Origin: a virus
IMG/VR virus record: IMGVR_UViG_3300046472_000273
Location: 1 to 36,657 of that record
Direction: 5' to 3' (one strand)
DNA length: 36,657 bases
Shown here: piece by piece, positions 6,594 through 14,008 of the stretch
Layout: every line of letters starts with the position of its first letter
Position numbering within the stretch: position 1 is the stretch's first letter
Notes under the pieces: generated by a model
Seen by the model: only the letters and a program-made list of their open reading frames with translations
The model's database searches: none
Told to the model about the DNA's origin: nothing
Program-made: the position numbers and the translations under genes

Positions 6594-6829
6594 AACGGGG
6601 CGAGAGAATGACGGGTGAGCAGCTCAAGGCGATTCGCGAGAAGCTAGGCCTCACCCTTTGGGATTGGGGCCAGGTGCTTGGCTACACTGGTAACCGCAAC
6701 ACGGTGCAGGTGCTGCTGCGGCGCTATGAGACGGGCGAGCGTACACCTCTGCCGCCTTTGCTTGAGCGCACCGCGCTGATGTTCGGGCGGTATGGGATTC
6801 CGCGTGAGTATGATCTGCCGCAGAGCTGA
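6590..6829 (+). CDS. XRE-like helix-turn-helix protein
   Basis: 79 residues with an HTH domain at about residues 8-60: MTGEQLKAIREKLGLTLWDW, then a VLLRRYETGERTPLPPLLER segment typical of XRE proteins. Start could also be ATG 6608, which places the domain at the N-terminus. It is the last gene of the operator-controlled rightward unit and is followed by a strong terminator. It is the best candidate in this island for the protein binding the TATGCC...GGCATA operators, but this is inference from position. Confidence 0.75.
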   Translation: MKRGERMTGEQLKAIREKLGLTLWDWGQVLGYTGNRNTVQVLLRRYETGERTPLPPLLERTALMFGRYGIPREYDLPQS

Positions 6830-6857
6830 GCGTGCGGGAGTTTTGGTGCGCCTAGGA

Positions 6858-6886
6858 AACCTCACCTGAGCCGGTGAGGTTTTTTG
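6858..6886 (+). terminator. Intrinsic terminator
   Basis: AACCTCACC (6858-6866) pairs perfectly with GGTGAGGTT (6873-6881) over a six-base loop, followed by a T run to 6885. It separates the XRE gene from the toxin-antitoxin pair, which must therefore have its own promoter. Confidence 0.85.
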
Positions 6887-6901
6887 TTGGTGTAATATAG
6901 C

Positions 6902-6930
6902 TTGACTGTGCGTATCCAAACGGATACAAC
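6902..6930 (+). promoter_or_regulatory. Promoter and operator of the toxin-antitoxin pair
   Basis: TTGACT (6902-6907) and TACAAC (6925-6930) are 17 bp apart. The inverted repeat GTATCC-AAAC-GGATAC (6912-6927) sits between them and overlaps the -10. This is the expected place for autoregulation by an antitoxin. The toxin ATG is at 6938, so the leader is very short. Confidence 0.7.
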
Positions 6931-6937
6931 CCTTTCC

Positions 6938-7228
6938 ATGAACTCGATTGTGCAGACAGAAGAATTTAAGGCCTGGCTTTTGGGCGTGACTGATCTCAAG
7001 GCGCGCGCGGCGATCTTGGTGCGCATTGCGCGGGCCGCAAGTGGAAATTTTGGCGATTGCAGTTCTGTTGGCGCGGGCGTGTTTGAAATGAGAATCGATG
7101 TGGGCGCGGGCTATCGCGTCTATTACGTCCGGCGCGGCAGGACGGTTTATCTGCTCTTGTGCGGCGGATCAAAGAAAACGCAGGCGAAGGACATTGCTCG
7201 CGCTAAGGCGCTGGCAGAAGCAACTTGA
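6938..7228 (+). CDS. RelE/ParE-superfamily toxin (HigB-like, COG3657 type)
   Basis: 96 residues: TEEFKAWLLGVTDLKARAAI, a GNFGDCSSVGAGVFEMRIDV segment and GYRVYYVRRGRTVYLLLCGG, the standard pattern of the addiction-module killer protein family. These are usually ribosome-dependent mRNA interferases, neutralised by the antitoxin. ATG 6938 is chosen over the TTG at 6902, which lies inside the promoter. Toxin-first gene order with the antitoxin 13 bases downstream is typical of HigBA-type systems. Confidence 0.88.
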   Translation: MNSIVQTEEFKAWLLGVTDLKARAAILVRIARAASGNFGDCSSVGAGVFEMRIDVGAGYRVYYVRRGRTVYLLLCGGSKKTQAKDIARAKALAEAT

Positions 7229-7241
7229 GGATTAAGGGCAG

Positions 7242-7541
7242 ATGACAAAAGCAGTAAAGCGCAAGGTTAAAATTGTTCCGTTTGATGCTTCGGAATTTCT
7301 CGATAGCAGCGAAGCGATCGCGGCCTATCTCGATGCAGCGATGCGCGAGTCTGATCCTGATGTGTTTGTGCGCGCACTCGGTGATGTGGTGCGCGCCAAG
7401 GGGGTTGCGGCCATTGCGACTCAAGCTGGCATTGGACGTGAGAGTCTTTACAAGACAATCGCGCCAGGTTCAGCGCCGCGTTATGACACGGTGTGGAAGC
7501 TGCTAGACGCGATGGGCGTCCGGTTGCATGTGGGCGCGTGA
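7242..7541 (+). CDS. Addiction-module antitoxin (HigA-like, COG3636 type)
   Basis: 99 residues: FDASEFLDSSEAIAAYLDAA in the N-terminal part, then a helix-turn-helix GVAAIATQAGIGRESLYKTI and the C-terminal DTVWKLLDAMGVRLHV. This is the partner family of the preceding toxin. It should bind the toxin and repress the pair through the GTATCC/GGATAC operator. In a temperate phage such a pair can stabilise the lysogen or exclude competitors; neither is shown here. Confidence 0.88.
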   Translation: MTKAVKRKVKIVPFDASEFLDSSEAIAAYLDAAMRESDPDVFVRALGDVVRAKGVAAIATQAGIGRESLYKTIAPGSAPRYDTVWKLLDAMGVRLHVGA

Positions 7542-7573
7542 TCGGCGCTGAGTTCTGACACTATTGAGCGTGC

Positions 7574-7607
7574 AAACCCCTGCCGGGGCGTCCCTGGCAG
7601 GGGTTTT
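7574..7607 (+). terminator. Intrinsic terminator after the toxin-antitoxin pair
   Basis: AAACCCCTGCC (7574-7584) pairs perfectly with GGCAGGGGTTT (7596-7606) over an 11-base loop, followed by TTTTC. It closes the TA transcript 32 bases after the antitoxin stop. Confidence 0.85.
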
Positions 7608-7665
7608 CGATTCGATGGCGCGGCTGTGGTCGCTCGCGCGCGTTTTGTTCTCTCTGCCGCTTATA

Positions 7666-7920
7666 GGCCGCATGTGCGGGTGCACTCGCGCTCATGCGGC
7701 CAGCTGCGGCCAATCGCGGCCAATACCGGAAATGCAGGCAAGGCCGCGCGCAGAGCCTTGATCTGGCTGAGCTTTGTTGAGGTTGCGGCTTACGCGGCTC
7801 TTGTTTTGCCTGATCTCTCATCCCCACTAATGAAAAAGAAAGAGAACGAAGTAAGGCAGGCCGCATGCATTATGGGGTGCAACAATAGGAAGGGCCGCAA
7901 AATCAGGCCGCATGGCCGCA
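7666..7920. repeat. Array of GGCCGCA/TGCGGCC elements in a 450-bp non-coding stretch
   Basis: The stretch 7542-7996 has no convincing gene; the frames crossing it have no family likeness and shadow-like composition. It holds repeated seven-base elements: GCGGCCA at 7696, 7706 and 7716 (exactly 10 bp apart) and the opposite orientation GGCCGCA at 7666, 7859, 7893, 7906 and 7914, plus a near copy at 7742. The spacing of the first three places them on one face of the helix. The array lies between the TA pair and the packaging region and could be a terminase- or regulator-binding site, or part of an origin. Confidence 0.5.
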
Positions 7921-7996
7921 CGCGAAAAACGCTTGCAGGTGCGCTGCGAATGTTTCCGTAAGTGGATGTGACGCTTGTTGAAACTGCTGGAAGGCG

Positions 7997-8644
7997 ATGG
8001 CGAAAACCGCGCGCAATCGAGTCGACACGAGGCCCATGAGCGCTGACGTGCAGCCGGGCACGGCAGCTGCTGCGCGTCCGGTGGAGCGTGTGACGCTCAA
8101 GGACCCCACGGGTGTGACGCGCGATCTGCAGAAGTTTGTGCCGATCGCTGAGCTGATGCAGCGCAGAGGCCAGATTGATAATCGGCAGCTGCGCGCCGCT
8201 CAGCGCTATGGTGAGGCCTGCGATGCGCTCAGGCGTGGCCTTTCATCCAGCTTGGAAATGCGGGTTTCAGGAGGCGGCAGAGCATCGCCTAGCGAGGCTC
8301 AGCTGTTGGCCGCAGAGCTGGTGGCCGATGCGCACCGCATCCTGGGTGTGATGGACGCCAAGGTGATCTCGCTCGTGGTGTGCGAGGGATTCACGATCAC
8401 AGAGGTGGGCGATCGTGTGAGCACCGGCGCAAGCCGGGATTACTGCAAGCACATCGGGCTGCGCTTTCGCGAGGGCCTCACCTTGCTCGCTAATGCCTGG
8501 TGGCCTGAGCGCGGCAGTCAGCTCGTGGGCGGGTTGCTGCCTGGTGTCGAGCTGCAGCCGGTGACGGCAGGCGAGGTGGTGCCCGGCGCATGGGCGCACG
8601 CAACCCCGCACAAGGTTTTCAGATCGGGTGGTGACAGGTCCTGA
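7997..8644 (+). CDS. Putative DNA-binding late regulator
   Basis: 215 residues. The middle reads AELVADAHRILGVMDAKVIS then LVVCEGFTITEVGDRVSTGA, a pattern like sigma-70 region 4/ArpU-type HTH proteins, followed by RDYCKHIGLRFREGLTLLA as a recognition helix and tail. Proteins of this kind just before the terminase often activate late transcription. No enzymatic motif is visible. An alternative start is ATG 8036. The call rests on the HTH-like pattern and position only. Confidence 0.5.
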   Translation: MAKTARNRVDTRPMSADVQPGTAAAARPVERVTLKDPTGVTRDLQKFVPIAELMQRRGQIDNRQLRAAQRYGEACDALRRGLSSSLEMRVSGGGRASPSEAQLLAAELVADAHRILGVMDAKVISLVVCEGFTITEVGDRVSTGASRDYCKHIGLRFREGLTLLANAWWPERGSQLVGGLLPGVELQPVTAGEVVPGAWAHATPHKVFRSGGDRS

Positions 8645-8743
8645 TTGCTCGATTGACAACAGGGGCGGTTGTTCTCAGTTTCGTGACAGCCTTGAGAGTT
8701 GCGCCTAACCTCAAGGCTAGGTTTCCCCCCACGAGAGCGTGAG

Positions 8744-8783
8744 TCACCGGCACCAACTTCGCACCTGGTGCCGGTGAATTTTT
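8744..8783 (+). terminator. Intrinsic terminator-like hairpin upstream of the HNH gene
   Basis: TCACCGGCACCA (8744-8755) pairs perfectly with TGGTGCCGGTGA (8766-8777), loop 10, followed by five T. The 8645-8787 gap also holds a TTGACA at 8653 without a good -10 and an inverted repeat CCTTGAG/CTCAAGG near 8690-8716. The HNH gene starts right behind the T tract, so transcription into it needs read-through. Confidence 0.7.
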
Positions 8784-8787
8784 GCAA

Positions 8788-9111
8788 ATGCCGTGGATGC
8801 CACCGACACACAACGTGCAGGCCAGCCGAGAGCGTGAGCGTGCCAGTGATCGCGATCGCCGCTCAGCCGCGCCGTGGCGTGGCTGGTACAGCCTGGCAGT
8901 GTGGAAGCAGATCAGAGAGCGCGAGCTGAGGGCGCACCCATATTGCGCGCGCTGCACGCTCGATGGTCACACGGTCATTGCAACGGTGGTCAATCATAAT
9001 CCACCGCACCGGGGTGATTGGTCCGCGTTTGTGAACGGGCCTTTTGAGACGCTGTGCAAGCATCATCATGATGCGGATGTGCAGGCAGAGGAGCGGGCGG
9101 GCTCGAAGTAG
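8788..9111 (+). CDS. HNH endonuclease, packaging-associated
   Basis: About 107 residues. The C-terminal half has the HNH pattern with zinc Cys pairs: YCARCTLDG, then VVNHNPPHRGDWSAF and FETLCKHHHDAD. In HK97-type cos phages an HNH protein encoded next to the terminase stimulates the terminase's cut at cos. It precedes the cos-like element (9164-9190) and the small terminase. The N-terminal part is Arg-rich. Start is ATG 8788 or 8797; a TTG at 8782 lies in the terminator T tract and is unlikely. Confidence 0.85.
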   Translation: MPWMPPTHNVQASRERERASDRDRRSAAPWRGWYSLAVWKQIRERELRAHPYCARCTLDGHTVIATVVNHNPPHRGDWSAFVNGPFETLCKHHHDADVQAEERAGSK

Positions 9112-9163
9112 GGATATGGGGTTGAAAGTCCACCACCTGCCGATGACAGACCGGTGGTCACCA

Positions 9164-9190
9164 CGAAAAAAGTGCGCGGGGGTTTTTTCG
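9164..9190. other. Candidate cos site
   Basis: CGAAAAAA (9164-9171) and TTTTTTCG (9183-9190) are perfect 8-bp inverted arms around the GC-rich core GTGCGCGGGGG (9172-9182). It lies in the 9112-9323 non-coding gap between the HNH gene and the small terminase, where cos sits in HNH-terminase phages. A GC-rich core between symmetric arms suits a staggered terminase cut. The cut positions are not visible from sequence. Confidence 0.45.
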
Positions 9191-9236
9191 CCAGAATTTT
9201 TTTGTGTTGCGTGCTGTTGCCTGGAGCCTGACTGAT

Positions 9237-9303
9237 GAGCGGTTGAGGTGTCCAAGGTGGGTGAGAGCACTTCGGACATTGCCCACCTCAGCCGCTCTTT
9301 TTT
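9237..9303 (+). terminator. Large structured intrinsic terminator just before the small terminase
   Basis: A 14-bp stem (9237-9250 with 9284-9297, one T/G wobble) encloses a nested hairpin (GTCC 9250-9253 with GGAC 9274-9277) and is followed by six T. The terminase ATG lies 21 bases later, leaving no room for a new promoter. Either late transcripts read through it under antitermination or it belongs to the packaging site. Confidence 0.7.
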
Positions 9304-9323
9304 CGAGTGGAGATCGCCGCAAA

Positions 9324-9935
9324 ATGGGAACGCGAGGCCCTAAGCCGGAGAGCGCGGCCGTCAAACGCGCGAAAGGCAACCCTAGCAGGCAGCCGATCGG
9401 CGCTGATGCACCGGCCGTGCAATTGCCGCAGGTTGAGCAGCTCGAATTGATGCCCGACTGGATGCTGCGCAAGGCCAGCAGAAAGGCCTATGCACAGCGT
9501 GTCAGCAAGTATGCGCAGCAGGTGTGGCGCGAGCTTTATGACGAATTGACTCGGTTGAACCTGCTCAAGCGCGTCGATCAGAACGTGTTCGCGCGATATT
9601 GCCGATATTTCGCTGAGTGGGTGGAGTACACCAGAATCATTGATGAGCAGGGGCCTTACTACGAGACAACTTCGCCGCATGTGGGCGAGCTCAAGCGCAG
9701 CCATCCGGCCACGCGATTGCGTAAGGACCTAGAGCAGCACCTCAAGGACATCGAGGACGCGATCGGCATGAGGCCTGCAGCTCGGCAGCAGATTTTCATG
9801 AGATTGTCCGCGCAGGGACAAATGCCCATGACGGGCAGCGCGCCTGGCGCTGGTGGTGGCACCGATGAGGGTGATGAGAATGTGCCGCTGCCGTTTCCCA
9901 ATTCTCCGATCGGCGGCCTATCGCGGCCAAACTAG
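9324..9935 (+). CDS. Phage terminase small subunit, P27 family
   Basis: 203 residues beginning MGTRGPKPESAAVKRAKGNP, the conserved start of P27-family small terminases, followed by helices (VWRELYDELTRLNLLKRVDQ, VFARYCRYFAEWVEY) of the DNA-binding/oligomerisation region. It recognises phage DNA and presents it to the large subunit. ATG 9324 with GGAG at 9309-9312 is chosen; the frame extends upstream to 9204 but that part crosses the terminator hairpin. The Gly/Pro-rich tail is probably flexible. Confidence 0.9.
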   Translation: MGTRGPKPESAAVKRAKGNPSRQPIGADAPAVQLPQVEQLELMPDWMLRKASRKAYAQRVSKYAQQVWRELYDELTRLNLLKRVDQNVFARYCRYFAEWVEYTRIIDEQGPYYETTSPHVGELKRSHPATRLRKDLEQHLKDIEDAIGMRPAARQQIFMRLSAQGQMPMTGSAPGAGGGTDEGDENVPLPFPNSPIGGLSRPN

Positions 9936-9983
9936 CGCGGGGAGCGACGGAATCACGGGGCGTGAAAGGGTGAAGGCTTGGCC

Positions 9984-11660
9984 GTGAGTGATGTTGAATG
10001 GACGGATGATGGGCAATTTTGGTTTGATGAAGCTGCGGCGAATTTCGCAGTCAGCTTTTTCCCGCGTTATCTGCGTCACACAGAGGGCGAGTGGGCGGGC
10101 CAGCCTTTCGTGCTCGCGCCGTGGCAAGAGCATGACATCATCCGGCCATTGTTCGGCTGGAAGCGTCCAGACGGCACGCGGCGCTATCGGCGCGGCTTTG
10201 TGTGGATCGCACGCAAGAACGGCAAGAGCGAGCTTGGTGCTGGCATTGGTCTGCTGCAGCTGATCGGTGACGGTGAGCCAGGCGCTCAGGTGTTTTCGAT
10301 CGCAAATGATAAGCAGCAGGCAGAGATCGTTTTCAATAAAGCAGCTTTGATGGTGGGCCTGAGCGAGGAGTTATCGCGTCACCTCACCAGCTTTAAGACA
10401 TCAATCTGGTGTCCAGAGCTGCAGGGAAGTTATCGCGCATTGTCCGGCAGGCCGCGTGGCAAGCATGGCTTGTCAATGTCCGGCCTTGTTGCGGATGAAA
10501 TTCACGAGTGGGTGGACGGTGATCTGTATACCTATGTGCGCCAATCGAGCGGCGCGCGTCGGCAGCCTCTTGAGTTTCTGATCTCAACGGCCGGGAAGCG
10601 CGGCACTTTCGGATGGGACCTGTACCAGCACTGTCTCAAGATCGCAGCGGGTGATGTGCTTGAGCCTGAGACGCTGGTGGTGATCTATGCGGCGAATCCT
10701 GAGGATGATTGGCGAAGCGATAAAGCGCTGAGGGATGCAAACCCCAATCTAGGCGTGTCACCCAAGTTGGAATTTCTGGAAGCTGAGCGGCGCAAGGCGA
10801 TGGCGTCGCCGCGCGCTGAAAACGATTTCAAGCGTTATCATCTCAATTTATGGACAGAGCAGCTCGTGCGCTGGCTCTCGCTCGGGAGTTGGGATGAGTG
10901 CGGCCATGAGGCGCCGGCGCTGCCGGCGCCGGCGCTGGCAGGAGACAGCAGCGCGCCGGCGTCGCCAGTGATCAAAAGGCCCGCTGAAAATGCGCGCTGG
11001 ATGCGTTTTGAGGAGGAGCTGCAAGGCAGGCGCTGCTGCGGCGGCATTGATCTCTCTGCCACGGCCGATCTCACGGCATGGGTGATGGTGTTTCCACCTG
11101 AGGATGAGCAAGGCCGGTGGGTGCTGCTGCCGCGTTTCTTTGTGCCAGCGCAGACGATCGCCAGACGCAGCAGAGATGAGGGCGTGAAATATGAGCAATG
11201 GGCTGCGATGGGTGCGCTGATCGCAACGCCTGGCAATGTCACAGACTATGGACGGCTCAAAGCTCAGGTGTTCGCGGATGCTGAGCGGTTTCTCGTGGGC
11301 AAGATCGGGATTGATCGGTGGAACGCAACGCAGCTCTCAACCGAGTTGATTGATGAGGGTTTGGATGTGGTGCTCTTTGGCCAGGGTTTCGCATCCATGT
11401 CAGCGCCTGCGAAAGAGCTTGAGCGTTTGATGCTGAGCGGGCGTTTGGATCATGGTGGCCATCCGGTGTTGCGCTGGTGTGCTGGCAACGTGGCGGTTGA
11501 TACCGATGCGGCAGGCAATATCAAACCTGCCAAGGACAAGTCCTCTGAGCGCATTGACGGAATCGTGGGTGCCATCGAGGGCTTGGGCGTCGCGCTGGCC
11601 GGTGGCGCGGATGGTCCATCGGTTTATGCAACGCGCGGCATTATCACGGTGAGGGTGTGA
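9984..11660 (+). CDS. Phage terminase large subunit (HK97-like)
   Basis: 558 residues. The ATPase half has Walker A ARKNGKS near residue 77 and Walker B LVADEIHEW near 170. The RNase H-like nuclease half has GGIDLSATADLTAW near 354, IGIDRWNA near 442 and the SSERIDGIVG motif near 522. It cuts and translocates DNA into the procapsid. GTG 9984 is chosen because GAAGG lies seven bases upstream; TTG 9978 is the alternative. A GC-rich Ala/Pro insert (APALPAPALAG, DNA 10911-10940) sits between the two domains. Confidence 0.95.
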   Translation: MSDVEWTDDGQFWFDEAAANFAVSFFPRYLRHTEGEWAGQPFVLAPWQEHDIIRPLFGWKRPDGTRRYRRGFVWIARKNGKSELGAGIGLLQLIGDGEPGAQVFSIANDKQQAEIVFNKAALMVGLSEELSRHLTSFKTSIWCPELQGSYRALSGRPRGKHGLSMSGLVADEIHEWVDGDLYTYVRQSSGARRQPLEFLISTAGKRGTFGWDLYQHCLKIAAGDVLEPETLVVIYAANPEDDWRSDKALRDANPNLGVSPKLEFLEAERRKAMASPRAENDFKRYHLNLWTEQLVRWLSLGSWDECGHEAPALPAPALAGDSSAPASPVIKRPAENARWMRFEEELQGRRCCGGIDLSATADLTAWVMVFPPEDEQGRWVLLPRFFVPAQTIARRSRDEGVKYEQWAAMGALIATPGNVTDYGRLKAQVFADAERFLVGKIGIDRWNATQLSTELIDEGLDVVLFGQGFASMSAPAKELERLMLSGRLDHGGHPVLRWCAGNVAVDTDAAGNIKPAKDKSSERIDGIVGAIEGLGVALAGGADGPSVYATRGIITVRV

Positions 11661-13030
11661 TGGGCTTGCTTGCACGCATTGCTGAGGCCACTCGCTTTGT
11701 GATGATGGGCGCGGCAGCGCAATCGCAATCCGTGGGCGCTGAGCAAGGCTGGATTTTCAGCGTGCTGAATGGCGCGAGAACGAAAGCAGGCACGCAGGTC
11801 AATCAATACACAGCCTTGAATCTGCCGGTGGTGTGGAGCGCTGTGACATTGCTCGTGGATGTTTTCACGCAGCTGCCTGTTGATATGTATCAGCGCACCG
11901 ATCGCGGCAGCAAAAAGATCGTTTCGCATCCAGTGCTGGATCTTTTGAACGCGATGGGAAACGACGAAATGACAAGCACCTCGGTGCTTGGTGCAATGGA
12001 AATGGCAGACTGCACATGGGGCAATGGATACGCAGAAATTCAGTGGGCCAATTCAGGTGAGCCTGTTGGCTTGTGGCCACTGCTGCCATTTGCGACGCGC
12101 GCGGAATCATATCTGCCAGACGGCACGCGCAAGCTGAATTACCTTACCTCGATTGATGGTAAGCAGTTTCGTCTGTACCCAGAGAATGTGCTGCATTTCA
12201 AGGATTATACGCGCGATGGAATCACCGGCCTCTCTCCCATCGCCTATGCGCGCCAGACGATTGGGTGGGGCCTGGCCATGGAAGAATTTGGCGCGAAGTT
12301 CTTTGCCAATGATGCAAAGAGCGGTGGCTTTCTCATGCATCCGGGCAAGCTCGGCAGCAAAGCCATCACCAACATTCAAGACTCGATGGCAGATCAGGAC
12401 AAAGCCAGCAGCGATGGCAGCGGGCTGGATAACGCGCATCGGCTCAAAGTGCTTGAGGAAGGCCTGAAATATATACCGGTCACGATTCCGCCTGAGGATG
12501 CGCAATTCCTTGGCAGCCGTGAGTTTCAAGTTGCAGAGGTGGCGCGCATCTATCACATCCCACTCGTGCTGCTGCAGAGCCTTGAAGGTTCAACGGTGTG
12601 GGGCACTGGCATTGAGAGTCTCCTGATTGCGTTTGTGGTGTTCACGATCGCACCACGTTTGAAGCGCCGAGAGCAGGAGCTGATGAATAAGCTGCTCAGT
12701 CCGGCTGAGCGCGCGAAAGGCTTCTATCTGAAATTCAATCTCAATGCGCTGTTGCGCGGTGACATGGGTGCGCGCTCGAAATTCTATCAGAGCGGCATTT
12801 TGTCTGGCTGGCTCGTGCGCAATGAGGCACGCGAGAAAGAGGACCTGAATCCGATTGCTGGCCTCGATACGCCACTGCAGCCGCAGAACACGGTGGGCGT
12901 TGATGAGAACGGGCAGGCAATGCCTGCCGCTCAGCAGGGCTCGCCATCGCAGCGCAAGTCACCACCACCAGCTCAGGACCCTGCAGCAGAGCCAGAGCCT
13001 GACGTGATTGAGGAGGACACGAGTCAATGA
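11660..13030 (+). CDS. HK97-family portal protein
   Basis: 456 residues with the typical portal pattern: an N-terminal WSAVTLLVDVFTQLPVDMYQ segment, GNGYAEIQW, the LHFKDYTRDGITGLSPIAYA region and the stem/crown region further on, ending in a Pro/Gln-rich tail. Twelve copies form the DNA entry channel and tail docking ring. ATG 11660 overlaps the terminase stop by one base; a GTG at 11657 is the alternative. The stop overlaps the protease start (ATGA). Confidence 0.95.
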   Translation: MGLLARIAEATRFVMMGAAAQSQSVGAEQGWIFSVLNGARTKAGTQVNQYTALNLPVVWSAVTLLVDVFTQLPVDMYQRTDRGSKKIVSHPVLDLLNAMGNDEMTSTSVLGAMEMADCTWGNGYAEIQWANSGEPVGLWPLLPFATRAESYLPDGTRKLNYLTSIDGKQFRLYPENVLHFKDYTRDGITGLSPIAYARQTIGWGLAMEEFGAKFFANDAKSGGFLMHPGKLGSKAITNIQDSMADQDKASSDGSGLDNAHRLKVLEEGLKYIPVTIPPEDAQFLGSREFQVAEVARIYHIPLVLLQSLEGSTVWGTGIESLLIAFVVFTIAPRLKRREQELMNKLLSPAERAKGFYLKFNLNALLRGDMGARSKFYQSGILSGWLVRNEAREKEDLNPIAGLDTPLQPQNTVGVDENGQAMPAAQQGSPSQRKSPPPAQDPAAEPEPDVIEEDTSQ

Positions 13031-13920
13031 GCAATCACATGCGCGCCGCGATGCTGCAGGCCTGCTTTGGCAATTCTGCCTGCCTGCAGCTCGATTGGCC
13101 GGGCCTGACGCAATGGCTCGATATGGCGTTTAATGTTGCGGCAATTCATCCGAACACTGAGCGTGCGATCGCACGCAAGACTGGCAGTGTCGCGGTGGTG
13201 CCGGTGTCAGGCCCGATCTTTGCCAAGCCAAACTTTTGGGAAGCCTATGGCCTTGGCATTTCGTGCGAGACGCTTGTGCGTCAGATGCGCCAGGCGGTGA
13301 GTGATCCTGATGTGAAGGCCGTGGTGATGGACATCAACTCGCCAGGCGGCACCTCATATGGCTTGCCTGAGGCAGCTGCCGAGATTCTCAAGCTGCGCGG
13401 TGATAAGCCGATCATTGCGCAAGCCGACTATTTCATGGCGTCGGCAGCTTATTGGCTTGGCAGCTGCGCTGATGAGATCGTGGGCAGTTCATCCGCGTTT
13501 GTTGGATCAGTTGGTGTGTACGCTCTGCACGCGGACTATTCCAAGATGTTGGACATAGAAGGGATCAAACCCACTTTCGTGTTCGCTGGAAAATATAAGA
13601 CCGAGGCGAATCCATATGAGCCGCTGTCTGATTCTGCCAAGGCCGCGATGCAGCATGAGGTGGACGCAACCTATCAGCAATTCCTGGCGCACATCGCAGC
13701 AGCGCGCGGCATCAGTGTTGCGGATGTTGAAGCAAACTATGGCCAGGGCCGTGTGCTCAACACAGCGGATGCACTTGCTGCAGGCGTGATTGATAAGGTG
13801 CGCACGCTTGAGGAGACGCTCAATGCGTATGGGGTGGTGCCGGGGGCGAGCAATCAGCAAGCGCGAGCAAGCTCATATGCAAAGCTCAGCCGAGAGATTG
13901 ATCTACTGAGCTATCGCTAG
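13027..13920 (+). CDS. S49-type (SppA-like) capsid maturation protease
   Basis: 297 residues of the S49 family: AVVPVSGPI, VVMDINSPGG, the nucleophile region FMASAAYWLGS with Ser139, and FAGKYKTEANP with candidate general-base Lys189/Lys191. Phage versions cleave scaffold or the N-terminal part of the capsid protein during head maturation. It lies between portal and capsid, as in other HK97-like phages that use an S49 rather than an S14/S78 enzyme. The C-terminal 60 residues may act as scaffold. Confidence 0.9.
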   Translation: MSNHMRAAMLQACFGNSACLQLDWPGLTQWLDMAFNVAAIHPNTERAIARKTGSVAVVPVSGPIFAKPNFWEAYGLGISCETLVRQMRQAVSDPDVKAVVMDINSPGGTSYGLPEAAAEILKLRGDKPIIAQADYFMASAAYWLGSCADEIVGSSSAFVGSVGVYALHADYSKMLDIEGIKPTFVFAGKYKTEANPYEPLSDSAKAAMQHEVDATYQQFLAHIAAARGISVADVEANYGQGRVLNTADALAAGVIDKVRTLEETLNAYGVVPGASNQQARASSYAKLSREIDLLSYR

Positions 13921-13967
13921 ACAGCAGAACACGAGATTCCGAGTGCTGCGACTGCCTCGGTGGAGTG

Positions 13968-14001
13968 GGGGTTAGGCCTTTTGCCTGGCCCCTTATTTTT
14001 T
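13968..14001 (+). terminator. Intrinsic terminator-like hairpin before the major capsid gene
   Basis: GGGGTTAGGC (13968-13977) pairs with GCCTGGCCCC (13983-13992), two T/G wobbles, five-base loop, then TTATTTTTT. It ends against the capsid ribosome site TAGGAG (14001-14006). A weaker stem CCGAG/CTCGG (13939-13943 with 13956-13960) precedes it. Placed here it could attenuate or process the late transcript between protease and capsid. Confidence 0.7.
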
Positions 14002-14008
14002 AGGAGCA

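Noticed and set aside
7561-7961. Several 60-110 codon frames on both strands after the TA terminator
   Set aside because: They cross the terminator hairpin and the GGCCGCA array, have no ribosome site of note and show biased, Arg-rich shadow composition.
8653-8681. Strong promoter from TTGACA at 8653
   Set aside because: No acceptable -10 at 15-19 bp; the best hexamers match poorly, so it is not called as a promoter.
9204-9323. Longer start for the small terminase
   Set aside because: The extra 40 codons run through the hairpin-rich packaging region, and the family start motif MGTRGPKP begins at 9324.
13939-13960. Stem CCGAG/CTCGG before the capsid gene as a separate terminator
   Set aside because: Five base pairs with a 12-base loop and no T tract is too weak on its own; noted only as part of the leader.
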